Origin: Psychromonas sp. MB-3u-54
GTDB taxonomy: Bacteria; Pseudomonadota; Gammaproteobacteria; Enterobacterales; Psychromonadaceae
DNA: 64,000 bases
Assembly: GCF_002836415.1 (NCBI RefSeq)
Contig: NZ_PJBP01000183.1
Span: 1-64,000 of the forward strand
Direction of reading: 5' to 3'
Both the position numbers and the translations under genes were made by a program. Below, one piece after another: positions 27,075 through 39,200 of this stretch. Within the stretch, counting starts at the first letter, position 1. Each line of letters begins with the position of its first letter. Under the pieces are notes generated by a model, which saw only the letters and a list, made by a program, of their open reading frames with translations, searched no databases and had not been told where the DNA came from.

Positions 27075-27842
27075 CTATTTTATTGCTTTAAATTCAACCG
27101 TGTATTTACCCAAATTTTTATATTCAATTTCTGTTAGTTGATCAAATTCTAGTTTTACAACTCCTGCGTAGGAACCTGTGATGATGGCCTGTCCGGCTTT
27201 AAAGTCCGTGCCGCGTTGACTCATGAAATTAATTAACCAATAGAGTGGGTTTTGCGGCAACTTATTGGGGTGTTTACCGCTAAATTGCTGACCCTGCTCT
27301 TCCTGTTTAAAATTAATCTCGATTTGGCTTGCAGTATAAGCCTGTGATTTGTGAATTTCAGGACCAATAAATAAACCTTGATTTGCTAAACCATCGGCTA
27401 ATTTTTCATAAAATGAGGGCTCACAATCATTCGCAAAACGGTGCTGTATTAATTCCAATGCCAGATGGCAACGGGTTATGGCTGCATCTATTTGAGCTTC
27501 GCTGCGATCTTGTTGCTGTGCGGGTAAATCTTTGCCTAATATAAAGGCGATTTCCGGTTCAACGGAGGCCTGTGCATCATCGGCAAATAGGCAACATGGT
27601 GCGGCCCGTTGGATAGTGTCGGCAAAGATAGGGGCGACAATAAATTGATCTTTCCCTTGAGGCTGCAGACATTTCCATCCGCCGACTTTAGCTGCACGTT
27701 GAGCAATCATTTGTTGCTGTATTTGTAATGCATCATCGCTTGAATTTGGACGTATCTGCTCTGCAAGTCTGGTCATTTTTGTGCCTGCTGTACGTCTGTT
27801 TAATAACTCTGTTGCTGCCTGCGAAAATTTAATATTGGTCAC
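27075..27842 (-). CDS. 2-keto-4-pentenoate hydratase family protein
   Basis: About 255 residues from GTG 27842, with AAGG nine bases upstream; the frame is open to a TTG at 27881. MhpD/FAH-superfamily landmarks: KVGGWKCLQP near residue 50, the metal-binding VEPEIAFILGKDLP, ALELIQHRFAND, then ADGLANQGLFIGPE and QAIITGSYAG. Relatives hydrate 2-oxopent-4-enoate in aromatic meta-cleavage, but no such pathway genes are nearby, so the true substrate is unknown. Convergent with the CWC gene; followed upstream by dsbB in the same direction. Confidence 0.8.
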   Translation of the reverse strand: MTNIKFSQAATELLNRRTAGTKMTRLAEQIRPNSSDDALQIQQQMIAQRAAKVGGWKCLQPQGKDQFIVAPIFADTIQRAAPCCLFADDAQASVEPEIAFILGKDLPAQQQDRSEAQIDAAITRCHLALELIQHRFANDCEPSFYEKLADGLANQGLFIGPEIHKSQAYTASQIEINFKQEEQGQQFSGKHPNKLPQNPLYWLINFMSQRGTDFKAGQAIITGSYAGVVKLEFDQLTEIEYKNLGKYTVEFKAIK

Positions 27843-27952
27843 GTTCTTGGCCTTGAGTGTTACTGAATAATGAGTGTACAAGGTCGATGTTCAAAGCACT
27901 TCAGCAGGGTGAAAACTGACAATAGAAATGCTTTGATTAGCCTGTCGCAAAA

Positions 27953-28468
27953 TTATTTTTTAGTTTTTAGCACCGTGCCGATGGCAAAAATCACAAATAA
28001 TAAGGTATAGATTGAAAAGCTAACAATTAACCATTGCGGCATAGAGTAATCTAAAAATTGCCAAACGATATCGGAGCAGTCACCCGTTGGATTAAATAAC
28101 CATGGCAGCCATTCATGTAAAGGTGCCCATGCAGGGAAATCAGGAAAAAAATCACAGGTAAAAAAGGGCGAAGGGTGCAGTTGATAATCCGTATGCTTTA
28201 TTGCTAATAAGGTTCCCCAAACGGCACTTATCCCCCATAATAAAAAAGCACACAAACGGATAAAAACATTATTTGGCGCACTGGCGCCTAGTAAACCTGC
28301 TGATAAAATGCCAAGCATGGCAAGACGTTCGTAAACGCACATGACACAGGGCTCAAGGTGCATAACGTGCTGAAAATATAAAGCAGATAATTCAAGGGAT
28401 AGCGCGCTTGCTGCCAACAATAACCAGGACCAACGCTGTTTGGGGGCAGCTTTTAAAATTGCTAACAC
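27953..28468 (-). CDS. dsbB: Disulfide bond formation protein B
   Basis: Inner-membrane quinone reductase that re-oxidises DsbA. 171 residues and four membrane segments. The first redox pair is CVMC at residues 41-44; the second pair is C105 (FFTCDFFPD) and C131 (TGDCSD). GTG at 28468 with GGAA upstream is taken as the start. All four catalytic cysteines are present. Confidence 0.95.
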   Translation of the reverse strand: MLAILKAAPKQRWSWLLLAASALSLELSALYFQHVMHLEPCVMCVYERLAMLGILSAGLLGASAPNNVFIRLCAFLLWGISAVWGTLLAIKHTDYQLHPSPFFTCDFFPDFPAWAPLHEWLPWLFNPTGDCSDIVWQFLDYSMPQWLIVSFSIYTLLFVIFAIGTVLKTKK

Positions 28469-28825
28469 AAAGATTCCTAATATAGCAAAAAAGAGTAATA
28501 TAACTTTATCATTTAGAAGGGATAAATGATAATAAATTCAGCTGCGTAATGGCAAGTTTTTGGGGCCGTATCATTGGGCTGTGGTGGTCATTCGTCTCTT
28601 TTAAATTATAACCTGTGATTAAAAATATAAAATCCACTGTCACCTTAATATTGTTAAGTCGTTAAGCAACTACAATAAAGCGACGAGGGTGTTAGCTAAC
28701 AGAGCCTTATTTTTAGTTTGAGCATCACATTTGACTGTTGATGCTTGATTTACAAAGATAAACGACCTGTTTTGTCTATTAACCTCTGTGTTACTATAGA
28801 AAGCTAAATGCAAGGGGGATTTTAA
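28469..28825. other. Divergent intergenic region, dsbB / fadR
   Basis: AT-rich region of 357 bp that must hold promoters for both directions. No gene or strong repeat seen. AAGGGGG at 28812-28818 is the fadR ribosome site. Confidence 0.4.
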
Positions 28826-29545
28826 ATGGTAAAAAACGTAAAAGGGCCTGCAGACATAGCTGAGCAGTATTTGATAGAGTCTATTTGGAATGGCACTATT
28901 GCGATACATTCAGCATTGCCCGCTGAACGAGTGCTTGCTGATAAAATAGGCGTGACGCGCACTACCTTGCGTGAGGTTTTACAGCGTATGTCAAAAGATG
29001 GCTGGATTACAATTTGCCATGGTAAGTCAACGAAAGTAAATGATTTTTGGGAAACCTCAAGTTTAAATGTTTTAAGTACTATTACCCGTCTTGATATTGA
29101 TAGGCGGGCAGATTATATTGACCAACTGATGTCAGTACGTACTAATGTTAGCGCCATTATTTTACGCATGGCCGCAAAGCATAATGCCAAAAGTGTGCTT
29201 TCTTTTTTAGATAAAGTGCCTTCTATTGACGCCAGTAGTGAAGCGTTCACGGAATTCGATTACCGTTTTTATCACCATGTTGCTGTTTCCTCCAATAATA
29301 TGATTTATGTTTTGATTCTTAATGGGTTACAGGACTTGTATCGTCGGGTTGGCTATTTTTATTTTTCAAATACTGAGGCTAAATCTATTGCTCTGGCTTT
29401 TTACTCGGACATTAAAATTGTACTAGAAAAAGGGGAGATACATCAGATTATGCAAGTTGTTCGCGATTCGGCTTTCGCCAGTGGTAAAATTTGGCTGCAT
29501 TTACGTCACCAGCTTCCCGATGACTTTCTGGATGAAATAAACTAA
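28826..29545 (+). CDS. fadR: Fatty acid metabolism regulator
   Basis: GntR-family acyl-CoA-responsive regulator: represses beta-oxidation and activates unsaturated fatty acid synthesis. 239 residues, equal to E. coli FadR, with strong similarity throughout: EQYLIESIWNG, LPAERVLADKIGVTRTTLRE (winged helix), WITICHGKSTKVNDFWETS, LMSVRTNVSAI, LILNGLQDLYRRVGYFYF and SGKIWLHLRHQLP. It is of interest that a PUFA synthase cluster lies 25 kb away, but no direct link is shown by sequence. Confidence 0.96.
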   Translation: MVKNVKGPADIAEQYLIESIWNGTIAIHSALPAERVLADKIGVTRTTLREVLQRMSKDGWITICHGKSTKVNDFWETSSLNVLSTITRLDIDRRADYIDQLMSVRTNVSAIILRMAAKHNAKSVLSFLDKVPSIDASSEAFTEFDYRFYHHVAVSSNNMIYVLILNGLQDLYRRVGYFYFSNTEAKSIALAFYSDIKIVLEKGEIHQIMQVVRDSAFASGKIWLHLRHQLPDDFLDEIN

Positions 29546-29584
29546 ATTAATGTTTCACTACTTTTTTATAACAGGATAACTCTT

Positions 29585-32218
29585 TTGTCGAAAAACAACT
29601 TTCTTAACCGGCTCTCCGGTGTACAAAAATTATTAGAAGTCGGCATAATTGGCTGTGCGTTTGCCGTTATTTTTATCAGCATTTCATTGTTTACCTTTTC
29701 ACCCGTTGATCCGAGTTGGTCACAGCAACAGTGGGTGTCAGAAATTCAAAATGCCGGTGGTATGGTGGGTGCTTGGATAGCTGATATTCTATTTTATGGT
29801 TTTGGATTACTCGCTTATTTTATCCCTGTACTGATCGCTGTTTTTGCATGGTTTTTTTTATGGAAACCAAAATTCAGTTTTGATATGGATTTTTTAAACC
29901 TGGGATTACGTATTATTGGGTTTATTTCCACTGTCTTTAGTACCACGGCATTAGCTTCTCTGAACTTTGATGATTATCACTATTACCCTTCCGGTGGATT
30001 GGTGGGTGATATTATCGCGCAAAGTATGTCAGGTTTTTTTAGTTTGTTAGCAATGAATTTTATCCTGTTAACCTTGTTTGTTTCAGGCATCACCTTTTTA
30101 CTCGGTTTTTCCTGGCTTAGTTTAATTGATAGTACGGGCGCTTTTGTTATTATTTCTTTTACTTGGTTAATGTCATTGCCAGAACGATTTACCCTGTGGA
30201 GAGAAAAGCGCAATGCAGAAAAAAACGCACGACTTAATGAAAAACAGCCGGATTGGGGTGTTACAAAAAACCAGCGGAAGACGGCGGTTGAACAGCCAGA
30301 CTTAGAGGCTAAAAAAATGCCTGCTGAGAAGGTTTATGACAGCCCTGATGATTCAGATTTTAATTATTCGAATATTGATGATTTGGATATTGATGAGCAG
30401 TATTTTGATGCACCCTTTGATATCGATGCTGTGGAAGATGATCAAAAGATTGATATCGATGCTATCGATGATGATAAAAAAGATTTACACAGTTTTTCAT
30501 CTGCCGCGCCGGAAACAGAAAATATTCCTGCTTTTATCACTGAACCCGCCGTACAAAAAGCAGTCAAACCACAACCTGCCGTAGCCAAAGGCCCATCTTC
30601 TGAAGTCCAAACGCGCCCTTCTGAAGTCAAAGCTCCGCCTGCTGCAGCGGCGAAAAATAATTTTGACCATCTGCCTGAACATGCCAAACCCGCTATTAAA
30701 CGGAAACCAGTGGAAGAAAATATGGCTGCCTTTCCAAGTATTGATCTGTTGGATCGGCCCGATAAAAAAGTTCATCCCATCTCACAGGAAGAGCTAGACA
30801 CTGCGGCGCGTTTAGTTGAAGCTAAATTGCTTGAATTTAAAATTAAAGCGGAAGTGGTTAATGTTTTACCCGGACCTGTTATTACGCGTTTTGAACTTTC
30901 TTTAGCACCCGGAATGAAAGTGAGCACCGTCAGCGGTCTGGAAAAAGACTTGGCACGTGCCTTATCGGCAATGAGTGTGCGAGTGGTTGATCAAATTCCC
31001 GGGAAGTCGGTCATTGCCTTAGAGCTACCTAACAAACATCGTGAAATTGTTTATTCCTCGGAAGTCTTGGGCAGTGCAAAATTTATGGAAAGTAAATCAC
31101 CCTTAAGTATGGTGCTTGGGGCAGATATTTCCGGACAACCTGTGGTGGTTGACCTGGCTAAAATGCCGCATCTTTTAGTGGCAGGTACAACGGGCTCGGG
31201 TAAATCCGTGGGGGTCAACTGTATGCTGGTCAGCTTGTTATATAAATCAACGCCTGAAGATGTACGTTTGATTTTAATTGACCCAAAAATGCTCGAATTA
31301 AGTGTTTACGAAGGGATTCCGCATTTATTAGCGGAAGTGGTTACTGATATGAAGGATGCGGCAAATGCATTACGCTGGTGTGTTGGCGAAATGGAACGCC
31401 GTTATAAACTTTTGTCTGAAATTGGTGTCCGTACATTAGCAAGTTATAATAGTACGGTAAAAGAAGCCGCTGAAGCGGGCACGCCATTAACCGATCCTCT
31501 CTGGAAAGAGGGTGATAGTATGGATTTGACTGCCCCGGAATTAACAAAATTACCCAGTATTGTGGTGGTGGTTGATGAATTCGCCGATATGATGATGATT
31601 GTTGGTAAAAAATGTGAGGAGCTAATTACCCGTATTGCACAAAAAGCACGTGCAGCCGGCATTCATTTAATTTTAGCGACACAGCGTCCATCGGTAGACG
31701 TTATCACCGGCTTAATTAAAGCTAACATTCCAACTCGAATTGCATTCCAAGTCTCGAGTAAAATCGACTCAAGGACTATTTTAGGCATGCAGGGTGCTGA
31801 GACCCTGTTAGGTCACGGTGATATGTTATATATGCCGCCCGGGGTTGGGGTGCCGACGCGTGTCCACGGTGCTTTTGTTGATGACCATGAAGTCCATCGC
31901 GTTGTTGCGGATTGGAAAAAACGCGGTGAGCCCAATTATGTACAAGAAATCATCGATGGTGACAGCGGCTTGGATATGTTGTTACCCGGAGAGGAAGCTG
32001 AAGGTGCTAACGAGATTGATGCTTTATTTGATGAAGTAGTTGAATTTATTACTGAAACTCGTAAAGTCTCAATATCCAGTATTCAGCGTAAATTTAGAAT
32101 TGGTTACAATCGCTCGGCGCGTTTGGTGGATCAACTTCAAGCACAAGGTGTGATAAGTGCACCATCAGGTGCCAATAGCAATCGCGATGTTCTCGCTCCG
32201 CCTCCCGTTAAGGATTAA
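29585..32218 (+). CDS. ftsK: DNA translocase FtsK
   Basis: Septal DNA pump coordinating chromosome segregation with division. 877 residues. N-terminal membrane part with four to five segments; an acidic, Ala/Pro-rich linker (about 210-390) with DID/DDD runs; then the motor domain with Walker A GTTGSGKS (residues 534-541), Walker B VVVVDEFADMMM, LILATQRPSVDVITG and a C-terminal winged-helix gamma domain (SISSIQRKFRIGYNRSARLV). The linker is short compared with E. coli FtsK (about 1330 residues). TTG 29585 is the start, with AGGA eight bases upstream. It leads the conserved ftsK-lolA-rarA-crcB-serS block. Confidence 0.96.
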   Translation: MSKNNFLNRLSGVQKLLEVGIIGCAFAVIFISISLFTFSPVDPSWSQQQWVSEIQNAGGMVGAWIADILFYGFGLLAYFIPVLIAVFAWFFLWKPKFSFDMDFLNLGLRIIGFISTVFSTTALASLNFDDYHYYPSGGLVGDIIAQSMSGFFSLLAMNFILLTLFVSGITFLLGFSWLSLIDSTGAFVIISFTWLMSLPERFTLWREKRNAEKNARLNEKQPDWGVTKNQRKTAVEQPDLEAKKMPAEKVYDSPDDSDFNYSNIDDLDIDEQYFDAPFDIDAVEDDQKIDIDAIDDDKKDLHSFSSAAPETENIPAFITEPAVQKAVKPQPAVAKGPSSEVQTRPSEVKAPPAAAAKNNFDHLPEHAKPAIKRKPVEENMAAFPSIDLLDRPDKKVHPISQEELDTAARLVEAKLLEFKIKAEVVNVLPGPVITRFELSLAPGMKVSTVSGLEKDLARALSAMSVRVVDQIPGKSVIALELPNKHREIVYSSEVLGSAKFMESKSPLSMVLGADISGQPVVVDLAKMPHLLVAGTTGSGKSVGVNCMLVSLLYKSTPEDVRLILIDPKMLELSVYEGIPHLLAEVVTDMKDAANALRWCVGEMERRYKLLSEIGVRTLASYNSTVKEAAEAGTPLTDPLWKEGDSMDLTAPELTKLPSIVVVVDEFADMMMIVGKKCEELITRIAQKARAAGIHLILATQRPSVDVITGLIKANIPTRIAFQVSSKIDSRTILGMQGAETLLGHGDMLYMPPGVGVPTRVHGAFVDDHEVHRVVADWKKRGEPNYVQEIIDGDSGLDMLLPGEEAEGANEIDALFDEVVEFITETRKVSISSIQRKFRIGYNRSARLVDQLQAQGVISAPSGANSNRDVLAPPPVKD

Positions 32219-32221
32219 AGT

Positions 32222-32839
32222 ATGAAAAAAAGTGTTATTGTCATTTCCATGTTGTTAAGCTCATTGTTGCCTTCTACCGTTTCGGCAGCGACAGATAGTC
32301 AATTATTAAAAGAAAAATTAGCCAAATTTAGTTTTATTAATGCTGAATTTTCACAACAAGTGAGCAGTTCGGAAGGCAAGATATTAGATGATAGTCGAGG
32401 CACGTTAGCCATTTCGCGTCCGGGTAAATTTCGCTGGGAAGTGCTTATGCCCGAAGAGGAATTAATTGTCTCCAATGGTCAAACCATGTGGATGTACAGC
32501 CCCTTTATTGAACAGGTCACTCTGCTTAACTTAAGTGATGCAATACAAGGCACTCCCTTTATATTGCTTTCGGGGGCTAATGAGTCGCAATGGGCTGACT
32601 ATCAGGTAAATAAAATGAATGATCAATTCACCGTCAAGAATATTGCCGGCACCGTTCAGGATAGATCTTTTATCTTTGAATTTAATAACTCGGGGCAGGT
32701 CAGTAAATTTGTGGTCATTGAAGCGCTTGGACAACGCAGTGAGTTTAAACTGAACCATAAAGCCTTAGCGAAACCCTGGCCGGAAGCCTTTTTTGATTTT
32801 AAAATCCCGGCGAATATAGACATAGATGACCAACGTTAA
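32222..32839 (+). CDS. lolA: Outer-membrane lipoprotein carrier protein
   Basis: Periplasmic chaperone ferrying lipoproteins from LolCDE to LolB. 205 residues. Signal peptide [18 protein letters not shown]; then [30 protein letters not shown] and [19 protein letters not shown], all typical of LolA. Three bases after ftsK, and its stop shares a base with the rarA start. Confidence 0.95.
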   Translation: MKKSVIVISMLLSSLLPSTVSAATDSQLLKEKLAKFSFINAEFSQQVSSSEGKILDDSRGTLAISRPGKFRWEVLMPEEELIVSNGQTMWMYSPFIEQVTLLNLSDAIQGTPFILLSGANESQWADYQVNKMNDQFTVKNIAGTVQDRSFIFEFNNSGQVSKFVVIEALGQRSEFKLNHKALAKPWPEAFFDFKIPANIDIDDQR

Positions 32840-34170
32840 TGAAAGATCTTTTTGAATTTAATAATGATTTTCAGCCATTAGCGGCGCGTATGCGGCCAAA
32901 ATTTTTTGCAAATTATATTGGCCAGTCACATATTATCGGTGCCGGTAAACCGTTACGCAATGCATTGGAAAACGGTGCTGCGCACTCCATGATCCTATGG
33001 GGTCCACCCGGCACGGGTAAAACAACCTTGGCAGAATTAATTGCTTCCTACTGTGATGCCCATGTAGAGCGTCTTTCGGCGGTGACCTCGGGCATTAAAG
33101 AGATACGTGCTGCGATTGAAATTGCCCAACAAAATCGTAGCAATGGTACTCGTACCTTGTTGTTTGTTGATGAAGTACATCGTTTTAACAAGGCTCAGCA
33201 GGATGCTTTTCTACCCTATATTGAAGATGGCACCCTCTTGTTTATTGGTGCAACAACGGAAAATCCTTCCTTCGAGCTCAATAATGCACTGTTATCCAGA
33301 GCGCGAATCTATTTATTAAAAAAACTCAGTGAAGCTGAAATTATTGCTGTGATTGATCAGGCTTGTTCTTCAGTCGATGGACTCGCCGATAAAAACATTA
33401 AATTTGTGGGTGATGTAAAAGAAAAATTAGCGCAACTTGTACAAGGAGATGCCAGAAAAGCCCTTAATTATCTTGAATTATTGGCTGATATGGCCATTGA
33501 TTCCGAGCAAAGTTTATCCATTAATCTGGATCTTCTAAAGGAGATTGCAGGCCGTGAAGGTGTTAGCTTTGATAAAAAAGGGGATCTTTTTTATGACTTG
33601 ATATCGGCCTTCCATAAATCGGTGCGTGGTTCAGATCCCGATGCTGCACTTTATTGGTATGCGCGTATGCTCGCTGGTGGATGTGATCCGCTGTATGTGG
33701 CGCGCAGGTTATTAGCAATTGCATCGGAAGACATCGGTAATGCCGATCCGCGGGCGATGCAAATCGCAATCAATGCCTGGGATTGTTTTGCGCGCGTTGG
33801 CCCCTATGAAGGTGAGCGGGCAATTGCTCAGGCGATTGTCTACTGCGCCAGTGCACCTAAAAGTAACGCCGTCTATATTGCTTTTGCCAATGCTAAGCAA
33901 GCCGTTAAAGATTTTCCTGAATATGAAGTACCATTACATCTTCGTAATGCACCGACTAAATTAATGAAGGAACTTGATCATAGTTTAGGTTATCGTTATG
34001 CCCATGATGAAGATGGCGCATTTGCGGCCGGTGAAGTTTATCTGCCGGAAGCATTACAAGGCACTAAATTCTATCAAGCAACGGATCGTGGTTTTGAAAA
34101 GCAAATTTCCGCTAAACTCAATTATTTAGATGGGTTAAACCAGCAAAGTAATAATAAACGTTATCCGTAA
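32839..34170 (+). CDS. rarA: Replication-associated recombination protein A
   Basis: AAA+ ATPase acting at stalled replication forks (MgsA/WRNIP1 family), 443 residues. Walker A GPPGTGKT (55-62), Walker [19 protein letters not shown], sensor [10 protein letters not shown] and the C-terminal MgsA domain ([11 protein letters not shown]-like, [22 protein letters not shown]). Translationally coupled to lolA. Confidence 0.96.
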   Translation: MKDLFEFNNDFQPLAARMRPKFFANYIGQSHIIGAGKPLRNALENGAAHSMILWGPPGTGKTTLAELIASYCDAHVERLSAVTSGIKEIRAAIEIAQQNRSNGTRTLLFVDEVHRFNKAQQDAFLPYIEDGTLLFIGATTENPSFELNNALLSRARIYLLKKLSEAEIIAVIDQACSSVDGLADKNIKFVGDVKEKLAQLVQGDARKALNYLELLADMAIDSEQSLSINLDLLKEIAGREGVSFDKKGDLFYDLISAFHKSVRGSDPDAALYWYARMLAGGCDPLYVARRLLAIASEDIGNADPRAMQIAINAWDCFARVGPYEGERAIAQAIVYCASAPKSNAVYIAFANAKQAVKDFPEYEVPLHLRNAPTKLMKELDHSLGYRYAHDEDGAFAAGEVYLPEALQGTKFYQATDRGFEKQISAKLNYLDGLNQQSNNKRYP

Positions 34171-34240
34171 CTATATTGTTTAGCGAATGATTTTTGTAGG
34201 GTGTTAATAGTGCAACAGAGACAAAGTATGAGTCATTTTT

Positions 34241-35922
<1,682 letters not shown>

Positions 35923-35952
35923 AGATTCTCACCAACTCAACCTTTGAACAGG

Positions 35953-35994
35953 TGCAGGGCGCATTCTCGTCGGCTTTAACGGCGAGGCCCTGCA
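35953..35994 (+). terminator. Hairpin after serS
   Basis: GCAGGG (35954) pairs with CCCTGC (35988), and an inner CTCGTCG with CGGCGAG. The stem is strong but not followed by a T-tract, so its role as a terminator is probable only. Confidence 0.45.
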
Positions 35995-36134
35995 GATCAT
36001 GACATTTTGTAATGGCCTTCTTTTTTCGGGTCAAGCTAAACGGATTCTTTCTAAAAGTTTCTTTCTAAAAATAACCTGTTCAATCATGTCTATCTCACCC
36101 GCATAAGAGTGCACTTTTAATTTCCTTCAATTTC

Positions 36135-37490
36135 TTATTCTTTGCGTTTTTTACTGCTGTGTTGATCAGAAACACGGTCAAAGAAGTGACGTAATGAATA
36201 GAGCATAATCAAGCTCGGTATAACCATTAAGGCGGTGATAATAAAAAATGTTGACCAGTCATTGAGAAAATCGATCAATTGACCGCTAAATGACGCGAGC
36301 GTAGTACGCCCCAGATTACCTAATGAAGCCAAGAGAGCATATTGAGTGGCAGAAAATGCGGTGCCGGTCAACAGGGTTAAAAATGAAACAAAAGCAACCG
36401 TTGAAAATGCCGTTGTAAAGTTATCAACCAGAATGGTGGCTAAAAACAGATGCTCATTAGGGCCCACATGTGCTATCCATGCAAACATCAAGTTACTTGC
36501 AGCCATTGCCGTGCCGCCAATCATCAAACCACGCACAATACCAAATTTAACGTTAAATACACTGCCCAACAGGGTGAAGAAGATAGTTGCTCCCCAGCCA
36601 ATGAGCTTTGAATAATGACCTATTTGCTCATTGCTAAAGCCAATTTCTTTATAAAAGACAATCGACATACGGCCAAGAAAAGCTTCACCAATTTTAAATA
36701 AGAAGACGAATAATAAAATAGTAAGTGCCACTTTAAGACCATTACGTTTAAAGAAGTCCCAAAAAGGCTCAATAACAGTGACACTAAACCAGGTGGCAGC
36801 GTGAGATTTCATCACCTTGTTATATTTACCCTCGGCTTCCTGCTGCAATTTTTCTCGCTCAGTGACAGGCTCCCCGACAAGCAGGGTAAACACCATTAAT
36901 ATTGCAACAACAATCGCCATTGCGTAATAGACGCCATTCCAACCCATACCGTCAGCATTCATAAAAGCGAAGTAGCCTGGCAGGGAATAACCTGTCCACC
37001 AACCTATTACCGCCATCGCGGCAGCTTGCGGTAATTTACTGGTTTGTTGTCTTGGAAAGGTATCTATTCGGTAGGCGTCAATGGCAATATCCTGCGTGGC
37101 AGAAAAGATAGCAATACCTAATGCAAGCATTGATGTCAGCATCAGATTCGTTGCCGGATGCGTACCTGCGATCAACAGTGTTAAGACCAAAATAAATGAC
37201 TGGCAAAGGAATATCCAGCTGCGCCGTTGCCCCAGAATAGGATACAGGATGGGTATTTTTACGCGATCGATCAACGGTGCCCAAAGAAAATTAAAGGCGT
37301 AGACAGTAAAGACTGAACCAAAATAACCTATTGCGGCACGTGTTAACCCGGCATCTTTTAACCAACCGGACATATTAGAGCCAATCAAAACCCACGGAAA
37401 ACCGCTTGAACAGGCAAGCATAAACACCCATAACAAGCGCTTATCTAAATAACTACGGAAGGTGTCCTTCCAAGATAGCGTTGTGCTCAT
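36135..37490 (-). CDS. ampG: AmpG-type muropeptide permease (MFS)
   Basis: 451 residues with 12-14 membrane segments. The N-terminus RLLWVFMLACSSGFPWVLIG, ATQDIAIDAYRID and the late LLTGTAFSATQYALLASLGN are AmpG landmarks. It imports GlcNAc-anhydroMurNAc peptides for cell-wall recycling and can feed AmpR-type beta-lactamase control elsewhere. Convergent with serS; no ampD or ampC nearby. Confidence 0.9.
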   Translation of the reverse strand: MSTTLSWKDTFRSYLDKRLLWVFMLACSSGFPWVLIGSNMSGWLKDAGLTRAAIGYFGSVFTVYAFNFLWAPLIDRVKIPILYPILGQRRSWIFLCQSFILVLTLLIAGTHPATNLMLTSMLALGIAIFSATQDIAIDAYRIDTFPRQQTSKLPQAAAMAVIGWWTGYSLPGYFAFMNADGMGWNGVYYAMAIVVAILMVFTLLVGEPVTEREKLQQEAEGKYNKVMKSHAATWFSVTVIEPFWDFFKRNGLKVALTILLFVFLFKIGEAFLGRMSIVFYKEIGFSNEQIGHYSKLIGWGATIFFTLLGSVFNVKFGIVRGLMIGGTAMAASNLMFAWIAHVGPNEHLFLATILVDNFTTAFSTVAFVSFLTLLTGTAFSATQYALLASLGNLGRTTLASFSGQLIDFLNDWSTFFIITALMVIPSLIMLYSLRHFFDRVSDQHSSKKRKE

Positions 37491-37621
37491 TAAGTTTTCC
37501 TTTTGATTAAAGCCATACAGATAATGACTATCTGCATAATGTTCTAATTTTCACAGCGATGAGTCTGGTTATATATAACTGCCAGAGAATGAACCTGATT
37601 GTAGGTTATTACAACTTGATT

Positions 37622-38731
37622 TTAGTGTTCGAACTGATGCCCTATTAATTCAAATCTCCAGCCGGTTAACAGCTTGGGTTTATTGGCAGTTTGTTTTTGC
37701 AGATCGGTTAATTTCCATAACCAGCTTAAATATTCGTTAATAACACGTTTAGAGGCGATTAACTCAAGGGGTAAATCATATTGTTCGGCGCAACCTTGAA
37801 TTTTATCACGCATTGATTTCATTGTACTTTTGTAACCGGGGAAATCGACTAAGCGTATCACCAGAGGGGGATAAGTACTTTCATCTTGACTGATTACTCG
37901 CGTCATAATAGTTAGGATTTGCTGCCCATGAATACGAATTTCATTGGGTAATAAATTTAAACGACGCAGATCGTCGAAAGAAGTGGGTTGATAATAGGCC
38001 AATAACCACAAGTGATCAGCTTTTACGACAAAGTTAAGCGCAAGATTACGTTCCTGCGCGGTTTGTAAACGCCATTTTGCTAATGCTTTTATAATAGCCA
38101 ATCCCTGGCGATCCAATTTAAATAAATTGTTAAGCGATTTATAGGCTTTATCGGGATCTTGTTTTACCATTTTTTGAGCAAGTACACTTTGGCACTCCTG
38201 CTCAAAATAAGGGATCATGTTTTTATTTTCAAGTTGTTGCTGCAGCTTTTCTAAGCAGGGTTGTAAATATAGAACATCCACGCCGGCATAGTTTATCTGC
38301 TTTTCGCTTAAAGGACGCGCACACCAGTCTGTTCGTGATTCACCCTTGTCAACGATAACGGCTTCTAATGTTTCAACCATTTTAGCATAACCAAGAGAAG
38401 CGCCCATATTGAGAAAAGAGCATGCAATCTGGGTATCAAAAAGGGTAAAATTAAGATCACCTTTATGATCGCGAATGATTTCCAAATCTTCACTGCTGGC
38501 ATGCAAAATTATATTTTTATTATCAATCGCCTGCCAAAAACTTGATAGGTCGCCGACCGCAATAGGATCGATTAGCGTGATGCGCGTATTTTGAGATATT
38601 TGTAACAAGCCTAAATTGGCTGAATAAGTGCGGGTGCGGACAAATTCTGTATCAAGTGAAATCGGGCTGCCATCAAGGGTTGCTATAAAATCGTGCAATT
38701 GTGCTGTTGTTGTAATTATTTCAAATTGCAT
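37622..38731 (-). CDS. rnd: Ribonuclease D
   Basis: 3'-5' exoribonuclease for tRNA maturation, 369 residues. DEDD exonuclease motifs: SLDTEFVRTRTY, HASSEDLEIIRDH with FDTQIACSFL, and YAGVDVLYLQP. One HRDC domain near the middle (ALAKWRLQTAQERNLALNFV). It is divergent from leuC across a 469-bp gap. Confidence 0.95.
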   Translation of the reverse strand: MQFEIITTTAQLHDFIATLDGSPISLDTEFVRTRTYSANLGLLQISQNTRITLIDPIAVGDLSSFWQAIDNKNIILHASSEDLEIIRDHKGDLNFTLFDTQIACSFLNMGASLGYAKMVETLEAVIVDKGESRTDWCARPLSEKQINYAGVDVLYLQPCLEKLQQQLENKNMIPYFEQECQSVLAQKMVKQDPDKAYKSLNNLFKLDRQGLAIIKALAKWRLQTAQERNLALNFVVKADHLWLLAYYQPTSFDDLRRLNLLPNEIRIHGQQILTIMTRVISQDESTYPPLVIRLVDFPGYKSTMKSMRDKIQGCAEQYDLPLELIASKRVINEYLSWLWKLTDLQKQTANKPKLLTGWRFELIGHQFEH

Positions 38732-39200
38732 CGGTGCAACCTATATATTATTGATTTAAGAAGGGCCTATATTACGGACTTAATTGCTAATCTACCATTG
38801 AAATTCACATTTTCCGCGCAGTTATCAACATTTTCCGTGCAGTTATCAACATTTTCTTTAAATGAATATGTATTCTTAATAATTGCATAGGAAAAGTCTT
38901 TAAGAGTTAAAAAAGTAATAATAAGACCATTAACATGGTATCATTATTAATCAAATGTAATGTTAACACATTGATTTAAAATAGGATTGCATTCGCTATC
39001 CTTTGATCCGATAAATTGAATACAGATTTCATTAGAATGCAGTATTTGATATTGTTGTATTGTTATATTGAGATCGATCATTTAGAATAAATTGTTCTAA
39101 ACGTAACTAAACAACTTATATCTGCTAGTAACTGTTATATGGTTTATCTCATAGATAGTAGGGCTTAATAGTAAAAGCATAGAGGGTGGTAAGGAAAATA
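38732..39200. other. Divergent region rnd / leuC with 21-bp tandem repeat
   Basis: The unit ACATTTTCCGCGCAGTTATCA starts at 38807, 38828 and 38849 (the last partial). The rest is very AT-rich and must contain the leuCD promoter. AAGGA at 39191-39195 is the leuC ribosome site. No leader peptide rich in Leu codons was recognised. Confidence 0.6.

Noticed and set aside
34171-34240. Fluoride riboswitch before crcB
   Set aside because: The 70-bp gap shows no recognisable crcB motif fold.
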